Shown here piece after piece: positions 35,041 to 47,005 of a stretch of 64,000 bases of DNA. A program made the translations under genes and the position numbers. The notes under the pieces were generated by a model, which saw nothing but the letters and a program-made list of their open reading frames with translations, was not told where the DNA came from and did no database searches. Every line of letters begins with the position of its first letter. Position 1 is the first letter of the stretch. This stretch comes from Sweltsa coloradensis (taxonomy: Eukaryota > Arthropoda > Insecta > Plecoptera > Chloroperlidae). The stretch covers positions 248,001 to 312,000 of the forward strand of contig JAMZAV010000322.1 in assembly GCA_024449915.1 (NCBI GenBank). Reading direction: 5' to 3'.

Positions 35041-38000
35041 TGCCAAAAGCTTTAAAGGTGGCGCGGGTAAAACCAATTTTGAAAGAGGGAAACACTCGAG
35101 ACATCAGAAATTATAGACCAGTTTCAATACTTAATGCTTTTTCAAAGGTGTTTGAAAGAGTAATGTATAATAGCTTGTCCGAATACTTAGAGGCAAATGA
35201 GATAATAGCAAAAAGAACAACATGGATTGCAGAGAAAAGGATCAACTGAAAGAGCTTTGCTGCCTTCATGACAATGTTGTATATCCAGAATATCGTGAGA
35301 GCTGGAGCTTTTGGCGTCATCAGGGGGTTGACACTACAAGTTTACAGGTATTGAAAGGAATTAGGAGACAGTATCGGATCGTCCTCGCTACGGGAGACTA
35401 AAAACATCTTAAAACTGAATACGGTATAAAACGGCCAATTGCAGTATTTGAGGCATATAATTGTTTCTAACGCTATTTCTTTCATTTTCATCCTACCATA
35501 CACACCTGTTAAGACATCCTCAAAATATGTTTACATGATGGTAATTATTATTACGTCCATTCTTAAAGGATGTAATAATAAGCTATCTCAAATGATTAAC
35601 TAGTAGTTTTACAAAATACCAGAAATCGCAATTATAATAATATAATGTATGTTGCGATTTTCCAGAGTATCGGGGTTTATTAAAGAGGGTTAATTTTAAT
35701 AAGGGAGTGTCATACTAGAAGACGTCTCTATGTGTCGGTGTCATCTTGCAGATTTACGACTGTTAAAATGCGTTGCGACGAGTCCCAATTTGCAATAATT
35801 GTTCAATTTTTAAATGTGTTATAACATTTCCGCCAAATCTGACTATTTTTTTCTTCCGCGCCACGCATTGTGTTTTTTTCCATTTTGCATCACAATGAAT
35901 ACTTACAATAAGAACAAACTTCGATTGAAATTTTTAAAATTAATTTCCATCAATCGTCCAATCGTCTCTACTTTCAATCTACACATTCAAAGAACATGTT
36001 TGTCTAGTTTATTATAAATAAGTCATCAAATTATCAAATGTTGTATTTGTTATTTTCTTATTTATTTGGAAGAACATTAATTATTTTTGTTGATAATTAT
36101 TTATTTTGTAAATGTATGTTTTTCATAATTGCTGATTATCTTTGGGCCCCTAGAGCCTTGCCCTCCCCCCCCCCCCCCGCGACAGCAGTCCCTCTATTGG
36201 GACCGAGGCTGACAGAATGCGACACAAATGAGGAATATGTCAACTAGAGTCAAGTTTGTGCATCCTTCTTCTAAAAGCAAGCATGGCGTCAATGGTCAAA
36301 ACAAAATTGCTGGCCCTTTCTTCACTGTCTGCCGGATCAGTGCTGACAATACGTCGTCGAGCTCGAAATGCAATTAACCACACAAATCTACCTCAACGTG
36401 TTCCAAACATAAAGGGATCCAACCCTATGCGTGATAGAGAAAGATACGAAAGAAAGAGAGGGAGTAAATAACTTTCAAAAACCCCATGTTCTTCTCAATG
36501 TATTGAGTTATTTTATTCAGGATGGCCAAAAGATAATAACTCCATCTCCTAGAATAGGGTTAAAGTAAAATGTTTCGTCATACACTTCGGGTATTCCTGT
36601 AGCTACCTGACAAGTGAACAACTTGTGAAACACTTAGCAATACAAGAGGATTTAAAATCAAAGGTTTTCCGCCAGCTCTCACCATATTTCGTGGACTATA
36701 ACAGCGCTTGATCAGAAAAAAACACCAGTAGCCATTTATATGGATCTTTCAAAAGCTTTTGACTGTGTGGAGTATGATACATTAATAAGTAAACTGTTTT
36801 CATATGGAATTAAGGGAAATGCCCTGCAATGGATATTTTCGTATCTACATGGAAGGACGCAATATGTAGAAATTTCTGACCATTTGAACATAAAAACTAA
36901 ATCTGAGAGGAAATATATTAAACTGGGAGTACCACAAGGATCAATACTAGGGCCTTTGTTTTTCAATATACTAATAAATGACATGCCATGTGCAATAAGT
37001 GAAGGGGATGTGCTTCTGTACAGATGACGCAACCACCACCCTTGCTCATGCACTTATAGAAACATTAGAAAAGACCACTTTTATCAGTTTTAACAAAATG
37101 GCGCAGTGGCTGCAACCAAATAACCTAATAATGAATAATAAGAAAACTAAATGTATGATATTCCCAAGGAAAAATATGGAAGATCAAAATATTTGTATCA
37201 GGTTATGTGATGAAGACCTTCCTATTGAACAAATAGACACAGCAAAGTTCTTAGGACTGTATATTGACAAGTGCTTATCGTGGGACATCCACACTGATTA
37301 TGTAGCAAATAAACTGAGCTCTAATATATATGTCTTACGTAAAATGAAAATATATGCAGATAGAAGTTTGCTGTTAGTAGTGTACTATGCCCTGATTGAG
37401 TCACATTTGAGCTATGGGTTAATAGCGTGGGGAAATAGGCTACATCAAAAAACAATTTTCATAAGATCTTTGTCATGCAAAAAAAAGCTTTAAGAATAAT
37501 ATATAAAATTAAGAAAGGGGATACATGTAGGGGACATTTCAAAACATTGAATATTCTTACTTTTGCATGCCTCTATATTTACAAAGTAATATTATTTTTA
37601 ATTAATCATAGGGAAGATATAAAAAAAACATAAATATTCATAATTACAATAATAGGAGGAAAAATGATATATTTGTGACATCCCATAGGCTGGCTGTATA
37701 TGAGAAAAGCCCCACATATGCAGGAATAATCCTTTTTAATAAGCTACCTGCCATTATCAAAAACAAACCAACTGATACATTTAAAAAGGATCTTAGGACA
37801 TTTCTTGTTGAAAAAGAATACTACAATATTGAGGATTTCTTGGCGGACAATGATAATATGTCTTGAAAATACAATTTATTTTACATATTATAGATGCCTA
37901 AACTTATATTATCTAGTAGCCTATCTTATATTAGTGTAAAAGTATACATTTTTATTGTGTATTATTGTATTGTTGTAAAAGTATATTTTGTAATTAATGT

Positions 38001-38175
38001 AAATTAGTTTTAGTATTTTCTATACATCCTAATTCAAGTCTTAGTCTTTTGAAAAGACGTGTTTAATAACTAGCTAGCTTATAATGTATTGTTTAACTTG
38101 TTTATCTTGTCATAACATTGTAACATATGCTAGTATTAGGTATACAAAACAAGACAATAAAATGAAATTAATACA
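35041..38175 (+). mobile_element. LINE copy 2, 5'-truncated, split by a DNA transposon
   Basis: Starts at AAAGCTTTAAAGGTGGCG and matches copy 1 from about 30296 with only scattered differences. It runs to 35281, is interrupted by 1417 bp, and resumes at 36701. At 37018-37024 two bases of the YADD codons are lost (TGTACAGATGAC instead of TGTATGCAGATGAC), a frameshift in the catalytic loop. The 3' UTR ends near 38170 in AATAAAATGAAATT. It has no family B insertion and so serves as the empty site for copy 1. Confidence 0.88.
35282..36698. mobile_element. TA-target DNA transposon inserted in LINE copy 2
   Basis: The LINE reads TTGTAACAGCG in copy 1; in copy 2 TTGTA and TAACAGCG are separated by this segment, giving a TA duplication. 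The ends are imperfect inverted repeats: TATCCAGAATATCGTGAGAG left, TAGTCCACGAAATATGGTGA read inward from the right, both continuing GAGAGCTGG. The class is TA-target (Tc1/mariner-like or similar). A 71-codon frame at 36256-36471 ends in a basic stretch (RRRARNAINHTNLPQRVPN) but I do not recognise it. Confidence 0.82.
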
Positions 38176-38337
38176 ACCATTTGAATTAGGCCTAATACTT
38201 AAATGATAGAGTGAAGCACTGAAGCTAAAAAATAGTGAATGGTCGTCAAATCAGAACGGTGACCTCTGCCTTGAGTTGTATATCTGTACGAATGTTTACT
38301 CTTCATACCTTTACACAAAGAACCTATCTCATTTCAG

Positions 38338-38425
38338 AACCCAGAAGACAATCATCCTGCTCAAGGCTATGCAGCGAGTCCATGAGCGTCGCCAGCGCCT
38401 TGCCATTCCACAGCCTGCGTTTCAT
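38338..38425 (+). CDS. Candidate host coding exon, 88 nt, unknown gene
   Basis: A pyrimidine-rich acceptor (CCTATCTCATTTCAG) precedes the exon and GTAAGT follows it. One frame is open: after one carried-in base, 29 codons read TQKTIILLKAMQRVHERRQR then LAIPQPAFH, ending at a phase-0 donor. The sequence is helical, charged and unlike the repeats around it; it lies in a short stretch between the LINE tail and the next repeats. I do not recognise the protein. The exon at 57350 starts in the same phase and could be the next one. The longer 64-codon frame over this region is out of register and is rejected. Confidence 0.45.
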
Positions 38426-38429
38426 GTAA

Positions 38430-40215
38430 GTCAAGCACTATACTTATTGTAGTACGTATTGGACCGAATATAGCACGATCTTGAATATAACATGACCCAC
38501 AATTTTTCAGAATCATTTCAAGAAAAAAGAAAAAATCACAGAGAATTAAAATTTACAAGAAACATTTTTATTTACTACTATACAATGAATGAATAGCCAA
38601 AAGTTTCACTCTTACAACAAAACATTTTGAACAATGTTGGGATCCTAGTCCCTATGTTTTTAACAACCACACATAGGCCAACCACAGTTCACCAGTCTAA
38701 AGAATCAATTCCCAAGAAAAAGCTTTTTAATTGTATGCGCAGTTATTTTGGTGGTCATTTTCCTCGGAATCCGTGATACGCGGCGATATGCCCCAGTCTT
38801 TTTCAGCGGAGCCCGTGATGACGTCGCCCGCCCGCCTCACGTCACGAGTTCGGCTGGCATCGAGTGGGTGGGCGGGGCAATGTGCGGGAGTTGTATTGCA
38901 GGTGGCCTATGTTCAGGTGCTATTTCAAATGCAAGCGCGCGGAAATAACGCGAGTGCTGTTTTTGAGATTGTATTTTCGGGAAAAACATCGCACTATATT
39001 CTGTCCGATACGGTATTTAGTCTTCCAATTTGTTTGCTACATCATCGAGATTCGAGAAGTACATTATCGAGAAGTAGGCCTACATTCTTGAGGTAGGCTA
39101 CCTGTAGTCTTGTAATGAGATAGGAGGATAATGGAGGTGGCACTTTAAGGAAGCTCAATGATATTGTCAACACTGAATTTGATAGGCCAAGACCCAAGGC
39201 ATATAGGAATTTGTTAGCAGGCAGGGCTGCCTAATTTTATTTAAGGGGATATTTACCTGCTAAACTAAAAAATATTTCATTGATACGTTTCTCATAGGTC
39301 TATGTATGTAGGCCTACACACATATTACATAGTTCTGAATTTACAGAGTAGGCCTATCAAAAAATATTGTGTCCAACCTTACTCAAAATAAAAATTTTCA
39401 GACAATTTTCTAGCTAGGTTCCATCTGCAAAAATCTCCCATAAGAAATAATATACGTAGCGACGATCTTGACTTGTGCACCGTGACCTTGGAGGATTTTA
39501 CGCAAAAATGATGGTTATTATTGATGTACCGGTACCGGTACTCGACTACATTTTATGTAAATCCTCTACATTTTTTTTTTTGTGATTCGGACAAAATACT
39601 GATTAGTGATTACCATATTTACACGCATAAGCCGCACTTTTTTCCAAATTTGATCCCCTCAAAACCAACTGCGGCTTATTTGCGTGCGTGAAAAAACCCA
39701 TTAATTTTACGTCAATTTACATATATTTTAATGATGACATCGGGTAGTAAATATTGGAGTCGACTCTGGATTCTGGAGCCTTGGGAACCGGGTGGGAGTC
39801 GATTCCTCGATCGGCGATAAAGTAGATATGGTGAAAGCAGTTGACCTTCACCAATGTTGTTCACCCTCCTACAGGCCTAATTTGTTCCAGGAGAGAGCAA
39901 AAAAATGTTTACCGGTAGTGGACGACTCGATTTACACTACAATGTCCAGACCAAGGTCGAGACAGAGTCAGGAGAGCGAGGAAGAATTTTTATTTATTAT
40001 TTATTTATTTTAGGTCTATTCTATTCAATTACAAAATGATTTAAAAACACAAAGGAGAACAACTACGGTAAATAAATCTAATTTCATAGATGCAGACACA
40101 ACAATAAACTACAGTTAAGTAAATATTTGAAATAGTAATATTACAACAACAATGCTTTAAATCACAACAACAATTTTGGTAACAAATTCAAAAAGGATAA
40201 TATTAAAATAATGCA
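38430..40215. other. Mixed repeats, no gene recognised
   Basis: A GC-rich patch at 38775-38950 has CRE-like GTGATGACGTCGC and CACGTCACGAG and a GTGGGCGGGGC box, reminiscent of a promoter, but no coding exon follows that I can support. TTTACACGCATAAGCCGCAC at 39630 with TGCGGCTTATTTGCGTG is a foldback-type repeat end. (TTA)-rich sequence lies near 39990-40015. Confidence 0.35.
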
Positions 40216-40219
40216 ATTA

Positions 40220-40393
40220 CCGTATTGTGCCGAATATAGGCCGAACCTAAATATAAGCCAACCCCCTAACTTTTCTTGTTGAAATATAAAAAAAGTAAAA
40301 ACATATGCATAAGCATGCATAATCTGGTAAGGGACTTTTTAGGCTTAAAATACGTATTGAAAAAAGGGTTGGCTTATATTCAGGACAAGACGG
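40220..40393. mobile_element. MITE, 174 bp, TA-flanked
   Basis: TA on both sides; ends CCGTATTGTGCCGAATATAG and CCGTCTTGTCCTGAATATAA (read inward), extending to AAGCCAACC. A similar start (GTATTGGACCGAATATAG) near 38457 may be another, broken copy. Confidence 0.75.
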
Positions 40394-40410
40394 TAATTAA
40401 TGAATTAAAT

Positions 40411-41190
40411 ACTAGGAAAACGCTAAAGTCCCGCCGCGTTGATGGATGAGCGTTTTTGTAAGTTTTTAGTTTGAGTGGGACCACTTTTCCTTTGCAAGTG
40501 CTTTGTGAATGCATTGTAGGTGATTGTTGTCGAGTTTCAAATGTTACTTGTTAATGGTTATTATAAACCTAAAAAAAACTCATATCAAAACCTTTATTCT
40601 ATGGATTCTGGCTAACTTTTTCAACTTATTCTTTCAAAAGGTACTACATCACCATAACCTTAATGTTCATGTGAAATATGAACGTTGTTGCCCCACCCGT
40701 TTGGTCAGAATCGGCCCAAATGTCACGAAAATATCGCACTAAAAATCGAAAAAAATCGTAAAAGTACGTTTATTTTATGGGTTCTGGTTACCTTTTTCAA
40801 CTTTTTTTTTTCACAAGGTACTACATCACCATAACCTTAATGTCCATGTAAAATATGAACTTTGTAGCCCCACCCGTTTGGTCAGAATCGGCCCAAATGT
40901 CACGAAAATATCGCACTAAAAATCGAAAAAAATCGTAAAAGTGCGATATTCATGAGAAATATTTCTTCGATTGTACCCAAAAACGTGGCACGTCTAAGTT
41001 CAGAGATTTCGAAGGTCCTGTCAAATTTTCATCAAGATCGCTTATGCCGTTTGCCCGGAATCGTGCGAACAAACAGACAAAAAAACAAACAAAAAAAAAC
41101 AAAAAAACAAAAAAACATTGGAGCTAAATTTTTTGAGGGGTCAGTGAAATTGAAGTTTTCGCTTCGCTCGCTACGCTCATCCAATAAAAA
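40411..41190 (+). mobile_element. Dispersed repeat family A, full copy with internal duplication
   Basis: Begins ACTAGGAAAACGCTAAAGTC then GCGTTGATGGATGAGCG; ends GCTTCGCTCGCTACGCTCAT then CCAAT, so GGATGAGCG is inverted at the termini. A unit of about 177 bp (40588-40764, repeated 40765-40941) contains CACCATAACCTTAATGT, CCCACCCGTTTGGTCAGAAT and ACGAAAATATCGCACTAA. No ORF. Element class unclear. Confidence 0.7.
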
Positions 41191-41584
41191 AGTTGTGGGG
41201 GAAAAAAAGAAAAGAAAAGAAAAAAGAGGAAAAAAAAGTAAAAACTGATTTATTAGACATTCCCATTCAAAACAAATATGACATATGATGTGAGGTTTGC
41301 CAAAAGTCAGGAACAGCAACTTCCAATCAGATCTCTTCAAAGTATCACATGATCGTTGATCACCAATCACAACAGTAGGTGTCGCACTGTTCCTTTATTT
41401 TATTGCTTGTGTACCAGGGCTAGCAACAAGTTGGGTAACCATGTTGATCGCTTGGCCCCCGCTTTAGTAATAATTACAAATGCATTAAATTAAATGTTTA
41501 ATAAAGTGTGGATAACTATTTGTAGATGTGCAGTGAAATGAACTTAAGATTGTTTCTATCTAAGCCTGTTAAAGTCTTGAGACA
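41191..41584. other. No gene or repeat recognised
   Basis: A-rich start, then unannotated mixed sequence. Confidence 0.5.
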
Positions 41585-41711
41585 AACTATGGTTGTTAAA
41601 TGAGGGAGCGGAGCGACTGAGTGTCTCCATTCAACTCAAACGGCGCTCATTCTGTGAGTTTGTGGGTCTATCTGTACGTCGAAAATCAGCCGAATCGCTG
41701 AACAGATTGCG

Positions 41712-42309
41712 CTGAAATTTTTGGATGAGCGAAGCGAAGACTTCAATTTCACTGACGCCCAAAAAAATTAGCTCGGGTGTTTTTTTTTTGTTTTTTTTAA
41801 ATTGTTTTTTGTCTGTTTGCTCTCTACCGGGCAAACGGCATATGCGATCTTGATGAAAATTCGAGGGGACCTTCAAAATATCTGAACTGAGACTTGCCAC
41901 ATTTTTTGGTACAATCGAAGAAATATTTCTCCTGAATATCGTACTTCTACGATTTTTTTCGATTTTTAGTGCAATATTTTCGTGACATTTGGTCCGATTC
42001 TGACCAAACGGGTGGGGCTACAACGTTCATATTTTACATGGACATTAAGGTTATGGTGATGTAGTAGCCAACCTTTTGAAAGAAAAAATTGGGAAAGTTA
42101 GCCAGAATCCATCGAAATAAAGTTTTTAATATAAGTTTTTTGAGGTATATAATAACAATTTACAAGTAACAATATAGAAACTTGACAACAATCACCTACA
42201 ATGCGTTCAAAATGGACTTGCAAAAGTAAAGAGATCCCACGCAAACTAAAAACTTACAAAAAGCTCATCCATCAACGCGACTAAAAAAAGCATTCACAAA
42301 GCGGCCTAG
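41712..42309 (-). mobile_element. Dispersed repeat family A copy nested in family B
   Basis: On the minus strand it starts TACTAGGCCGC, GCGTTGATGGATGAGC, runs through the CCCACCCGTTTGGTCAGAAT block and ends CTTCGCTTCGCTCATCC. Family B copy 1 has no such segment at this site. Confidence 0.8.
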
Positions 42310-42613
42310 TATACAGACATCTGGTTCGAGTTTACTGAGAACTGGTAACAAAATCAGCTAGATTCATTGAGATTTAAACCTACAAGAAATAATAAATAAA
42401 TTAAAAAATCTAGGCTGCTAATGTGTAGAAATTATTTTAACGACAATGGTTTTGATTTTGAGAAAATATTTTTTGTTTGTTATTTGCCTGTCCGTGAAAT
42501 GCCGTGCCCAAGGTTTATCGAATCTTGCATGCTCAAGGTACCCCCAAATTCCGTTCGGAGATTGAGTAAACCTTGCAATATTTACACGTATTTCGAACTG
42601 GCTATGTTTTCCA

Positions 42614-42661
42614 TAGTATTTTATTTAGTTATTTATTTGTTTGTTTGTTTCTTTGTTTGTT

Positions 42662-42701
<40 letters not shown>

Positions 42702-43072
42702 TGTTTCCATGCTACAAAGATAGTACATTGGTTATACAAAAGATACATCAATGTTTATGACAGTCAAAAAAACAATAAGATCGGCTAAAACTTCATATAC
42801 TCCTCAAATGAATAAAAACAGTGCTTACGTAAAAAGAGTTTCACTTCTCTATTAAAAGCTCTATTGTTATCAATAGTAGACTTAATATAACATGGTAATT
42901 TGTTGTAAAGTTTAATACCAGCACATTTTGGTCCCTTTTCAAACTGTTGTGTTGAGGGGTTGGAAGGTAGCCTCGTCTGGTACTGTATTTATGATTAGGA
43001 AAATCACTAACAATGTCCTTAAAATTACTTTTAATTGACTTCAATTGTTCTAAAATATAAATGCAGGGAACA
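42614..43072 (-). mobile_element. LINE 3' fragment nested in family B, with (AAAG)n tail
   Basis: On the minus strand the frame holds YSTRRGYLPTPQHNSLK and, after a shift, LFLRKHCFYSFEEYMKF, typical of a LINE C-terminus. Its 3' tail is the (CTTT)/(GTTT) microsatellite at about 42630-42705 in plus-strand reading. Only the last 150 codons or so are kept. Confidence 0.7.
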
Positions 43073-43386
43073 GATAATAGACTACACTGCGTTACTTATA
43101 TGCATTTCAAAACATGTTTAATAATATTTAAAATACAATCTCGAAATTAAAAAATCTTTTCCAATCAGGGGATAGAACCCGTTACCCAGGTCTCCCACAT
43201 TTCAGGTATAAGGGTGCCTCATTGTCCGCGCATCATCGTATCTCTCGGGTCGATACAATGCCACTGGCTACTAGAGGCATTTTACAATTTTACACGACAA
43301 TATAAGCGCGGTATTGACACGAATCCAAGCGATGCGCACGCACTCGGTACCTTGCCTCCGATCGTAGACTTACCATCAGTCGCTCT

Positions 43387-43432
43387 CCTCTCTCTCTCTC
43401 TCTCTCTCTCTCCTCTCTTTTTTTTTTTTTAC
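43387..43432. repeat. (CT)n and T-run microsatellite
   Basis: About 24 bp of CT repeats, then CCTC and a run of T, immediately upstream of the next LINE fragment. Confidence 0.95.
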
Positions 43433-43439
43433 TATAAAT

Positions 43440-44264
43440 CCCATAAAATCCCAATCTATGATTCTAGGTTATCACAAACTGCAAGCAAAAATAGACCGCA
43501 CAAAAATCAATCCAGTTACCTTAAACGGCACGACTAAACCTTTTCAGCGTCATTTTAGAAACTTGGGACTCTTTATGACAGATGACATGACCTGGACGGA
43601 ACATATCAAACACGTGTGTCAGAAAACCTACGCATCTTTACACTCTTTAAACCGTTTAAAAAACTTCCTCCCAACAAAATTAAAATCAATGCTCGTACAA
43701 AGCCTCGTCATGCCTCATTTTGATTATTGCGACGTTGTGTACAATGACCTAACTGAGGACCTCTCTATTCGTCTTCAGAGAGCTCAAAATGCCTGTGTTC
43801 GTTTCATCTTTGGTATCAAAAAATATGATCATATTACCCCTGGATTCAAAAATCTTGAGTGGATTTGTCTAAATGACCGTAGAAATCTACACTCGATTTG
43901 CCTTGTTCATCGTCTGCTCTCAACATCAACACCTTCGTATCTAGCATCTAATTTTCAATACTTATTCTCAAACCATACCTTCAACACTAGATCTAGATCA
44001 GGTACTCAGTTAACATTTCCAACCCATAGAACCAATCTTCTTGACCACTCTTTTACAATAAACGCTATTCGAGTCTGGAATACTCTCCCAACCAGTATCA
44101 GGGATGTTTACGGAATTAGTTACGACACTTTCAAGCGTAAAGTATATCAACATTACTTGAGTAATTATAATTAATTAGCAGCTATAAACATCAGCCGCTA
44201 CAGCCTTTGTCAATGATTGAGTAATGCACACCACAACCTGCTCCTGCTCACTTTGTATTTCTGC
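43440..44264 (+). mobile_element. LINE 3' fragment, RT thumb and C-terminus
   Basis: A 238-codon open frame (43458-44174): FQRHFRNLGLFMTDDMTWTE (about residues 29-48), a helical region, VMPHFDYCDVVYND (about 83-96), LQRAQNACVRFIFGIKKYD and a C-terminus with FTINAIRVWNTLP. The catalytic palm is absent, so it is a 5' truncation. The frame is intact, but the first ATG is not authentic. The family differs from the other LINEs in the window. Confidence 0.82.
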
Positions 44265-44544
44265 ACACAATGGCTAAAGCCATATTAATAGGCTATTTGC
44301 ACAAATTCTGTAAGTGTATTTTTTCGATAGCCACTAACACCCTATAGAACACCAAAAAAAATTGGATCTCTACATTTATTAGTTTGGCCGTAATATTGTT
44401 TTTAGTTTTCTTGGTCAAATTAGCGTTTTGAAACGCACCTGGTCGCGCGCCATTTTCGTGACGTCACCGGCCATGTAGACTACCAGCGGACGCATTGGGA
44501 TAACACGCGCAGGGGCCCTGCTTTCGCGGCAATCAGCAATGAAT

Positions 44545-44660
44545 ATCGAATTATAAGTATTGTGTTGTTCCTTTATGCACTAGCACTTGTGTAGCTACGC
44601 AAAATAAGCTGTATTTAAGTGTTCCAAAAGATTTGAGGCGTAAATTGACATGTAACATAG
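44545..44660 (+). pseudogene. THAP-domain relic 2
   Basis: One frame reads NYKYCVVPLCTSTCVATQNK then LYLSVPKDLRRK: C-x4-C spacing, hydrophobic-VP and the basic start of the helix, a good match to the N-terminal half of THAP. The upstream codons run into a TGA and an ATG lies one frame away (44537), so the start is damaged. No C-x2-H half follows; the tandem array begins soon after. A CRE-like GC patch lies about 90 bp upstream, as with relic 1. Confidence 0.6.
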
Positions 44661-45050
44661 TAATGATAATAGGGAATGTTGTGGTTGCCAATACGAACTT
44701 TTAAATTGTAGGCCGCTATATGCCCGGCCAGGTCAATAATCTCGGGGGTTTCGCACGGGGAAAAATTTATTTTTTTACACATTATATTCGTTTTAATTAG
44801 AGGTGGCATTGTATTATGATAATTTACGAATTTATCTTACTGTATAAGTTACACAAATATGTATTCTTGTATGCATTACCCTTCTTGGCGTCGAATAGCC
44901 ATCCTACATAAAAGTGAAAATCCTGATCGCTAACCTCACGGTGATAAATTAACATGGGTTGTGGTTGCCAAAACTATTATGCTAATTATGAATGTCCGTG
45001 AGCCTTTAAAATCATTTTCTAATCCATAAAAGTGCAAAATTAACTTTTTA

Positions 45051-45905
45051 TTGTAGGCCGAGCTACATGCCCGGCCTATTAGGCCTACAATCTCAGGGGA
45101 TGCACGGGAAAACGTATTTTTTTGGTACGTTATATTCGTTATTAATTAGTGGTGGCATTGTATTATGATAAATTACTCATGTGTCTTACTGTATAAATTA
45201 CGTGCAAAATTAACTTTTAATTGTAGGCCGAGCTATATGCCCGGCCTATAGGCGTACAATCTCGGGGGTTATGCACGGGAAAACGTATTTTTTTGGTACG
45301 TTATATTCGTTATTAATTAGTGGTGGCATTGTTTTATGATAAATTACCCATGTGTCGAAGTGTATAAATTACGTATATATATAAACGTTTAATTGTAGGC
45401 CGAGCTATACGCCCGGCCTATTAGTTCTACAATCTCGGGGGTTATGCACGGGAAAACGTATTTTTTTTGGTACGTTATATTCATTATTAATTAGTGGTGG
45501 CATTGTAATATGATAAATTACTCATGTGTTACTGTATAAATTACGTACAAAATTTACTTTTAATTGTAGGCCGAGCTAAATGCCCGGCCTATTAGTCCTA
45601 CAATCTCGGGCGTTATACACGGGAAATCGTATTTTTTGGTACGTTATATTAGTTATTAATTTGTGGTGGCATTGTATTATGATAAATTACTCATGCGTCT
45701 TACTGAATAAATTACGTGCAAAATTAACTTTTAATTGTAGGCCGAGCTATATGCCCGGCCTATAGACGTACAATCTCGGGGGTTATGCACGGGAAAACGT
45801 ATTTTTTTGGTACGTTATATTCGTTATTAATTAGTGATGGCATTGTATTATGATAAATTACTCATTGTGTCTTACTGTATAAATTACATGAATATATTTT
45901 CTTGT
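45051..45905. repeat. Tandem array, five units of about 171 bp
   Basis: Units start with TTGTAGGCCGAGCT at about 45051, 45221, 45393, 45564 and 45735. Each has a hairpin-prone AGGCCG..CGGCCT head, ATGCACGGGAAAACGTATTT, GGTACGTTATATTCGTTATT and a TTGTAT/TATGATAAATTA stretch. A diverged unit lies at about 44706-44850. Confidence 0.9.
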
Positions 45906-46564
45906 ATACATTGCCCTTCTAAGCGTCGAATAGCCAAACATAGTTGAAAATCCTAGGCCTAGATAGCTGTTCTTACGGTGGTTTCGCGCACGGAGGTTTT
46001 GCGGGAAAGTTAATTTGGGTACGTTTGTACGTTATCAACGAATGGCAGTGAAGTTATGGTTAATTACTCATTTACCTATTAGAATCAGAGATTTCTGGTT
46101 AATTAATATTATTAGCCTCTGCTTTCCTTAAATCCATTCTGTCAGGTAGGCCTACGTAATGGATTTGCGCGTCAACCAAGCAAGTCCACTACCTCTACGA
46201 GCCTCTTACATGGCGGGTTACGTCACGACCAATCAGAGCGCGTTATCGGTTGCCACGGCGGCATTTGAAATTTACGCATTTTCAAACACAGTTTTCTTAT
46301 AGAATACATTTTTTTCAAACGTTCAAACCAATTTGTGTTTAGAATTAAAAGAACCTTAGGAAACACCCATTAATTAGCATTTTTGAACTTCTTGCATATA
46401 CCCCATTGTGTACTTTTGTGTGAATGGATGAATGAATGTTTCTTAAGCTATTTACATAAATAGATTTAAAGCCACAATTTGCATAACATTACCATATCCC
46501 TAGAAAATTTTAACTTTGCAATAATGTTACTCCTAATGTATTATTTCATAATTTAGCTTGTTTT

Positions 46565-46870
46565 AGTTATTTTAGTATGATGTTAACTAGGGGTGTGCGG
46601 GTACCCGAAATTTCGGGTCGGGTCGGATATTTTGTGTCTGATCCGATTACTCTACGACGAGTTGGAAAATTCGGGTCGGGTCGGGTATTTGCCGCTCGAG
46701 TTTGAATTTGTTGGTTGAGCCAGCGTGAACAAGGTCTATGCTGAAGAAGTTCGTAAAACTCCGTTAGATCGCAGCACTGGCAACAAGTCGAAGCATCAAG
46801 TCGAAGGTCGAAGTTTCTAGCCAATGAACGCACGGAATCGTTCCGTAATATCGATTCATGTCATGTACCA
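46565..46870. mobile_element. hAT-like left end, isolated
   Basis: TAGGGGTGTGCGGGTACCCG followed by repeated GGGTCGGGTCGG words is a typical end of one hAT subgroup. I find no matching right end in the window. (ACT)n runs at 46885-46915. Confidence 0.35.
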
Positions 46871-46894
46871 GTACCACTGAGCTCTATACTACTA

Positions 46895-47005
46895 CTACTA
46901 CTACTACTACTACTCTACTCTGGTGCTTGGGCGACAAAACAACCATGTCTTAACCTGGATTTGAACCAAGACCCGTGGCAACGAGAGAGGCTGCCCTACT
47001 CATTG
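46895..47005 (-). mobile_element. tRNA-like SINE segment, copy 1
   Basis: Minus strand: TCTCGTTGCCACGGGTCTTG, GTTCAAATCC (B-box-like), then GTTTTGTCGCCC. It matches 47555-47650 on the plus strand inside the foldback element. A-box not clear. Confidence 0.5.

Larger units (their letters stand above)
41585..43255. mobile_element. Family B copy 2, carrying two nested insertions
   Basis: Sequence matching 31830-32400 is present in three pieces: up to GCTGAAATTTTT at 41711, from ACAGACATCTGG at 42313 to CTATGTTTTCCATAGTAT at about 42613, and from about 43073 (GACTACACTG) to the tRNA-like block near 43165-43215. The gaps hold a family A element and a LINE fragment. Comparison with copy 1 fixes both insertion points. 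Confidence 0.75.
44265..46420 (+). mobile_element. Probable THAP-bearing DNA element with internal tandem array
   Basis: The stretch from the ACACAATGG near 44267 to its inverse CCATTGTGTAC near 46415 holds a GC-rich CRE-like patch (GTGACGTCACC, 44458), a THAP relic, five tandem units, and a second patch with TACGTCACGACCAATCAG near 46213. The borders are guesses from the short inverted word; no target duplication was found. Confidence 0.35.

Noticed and set aside
38235..38429. 64-codon frame across the candidate exon
   Set aside because: Wrong register: it ignores the acceptor and ends in the donor sequence.
38748..39096. Overlapping plus-strand frames over a GC-rich patch with CRE-like sites
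   Set aside because: Three overlapping registers, no splice support; only the patch itself is noted.
42421..42788. Phe/Leu-rich frames of 71-100 codons
   Set aside because: They run through a (CTTT)n LINE tail and family B sequence.
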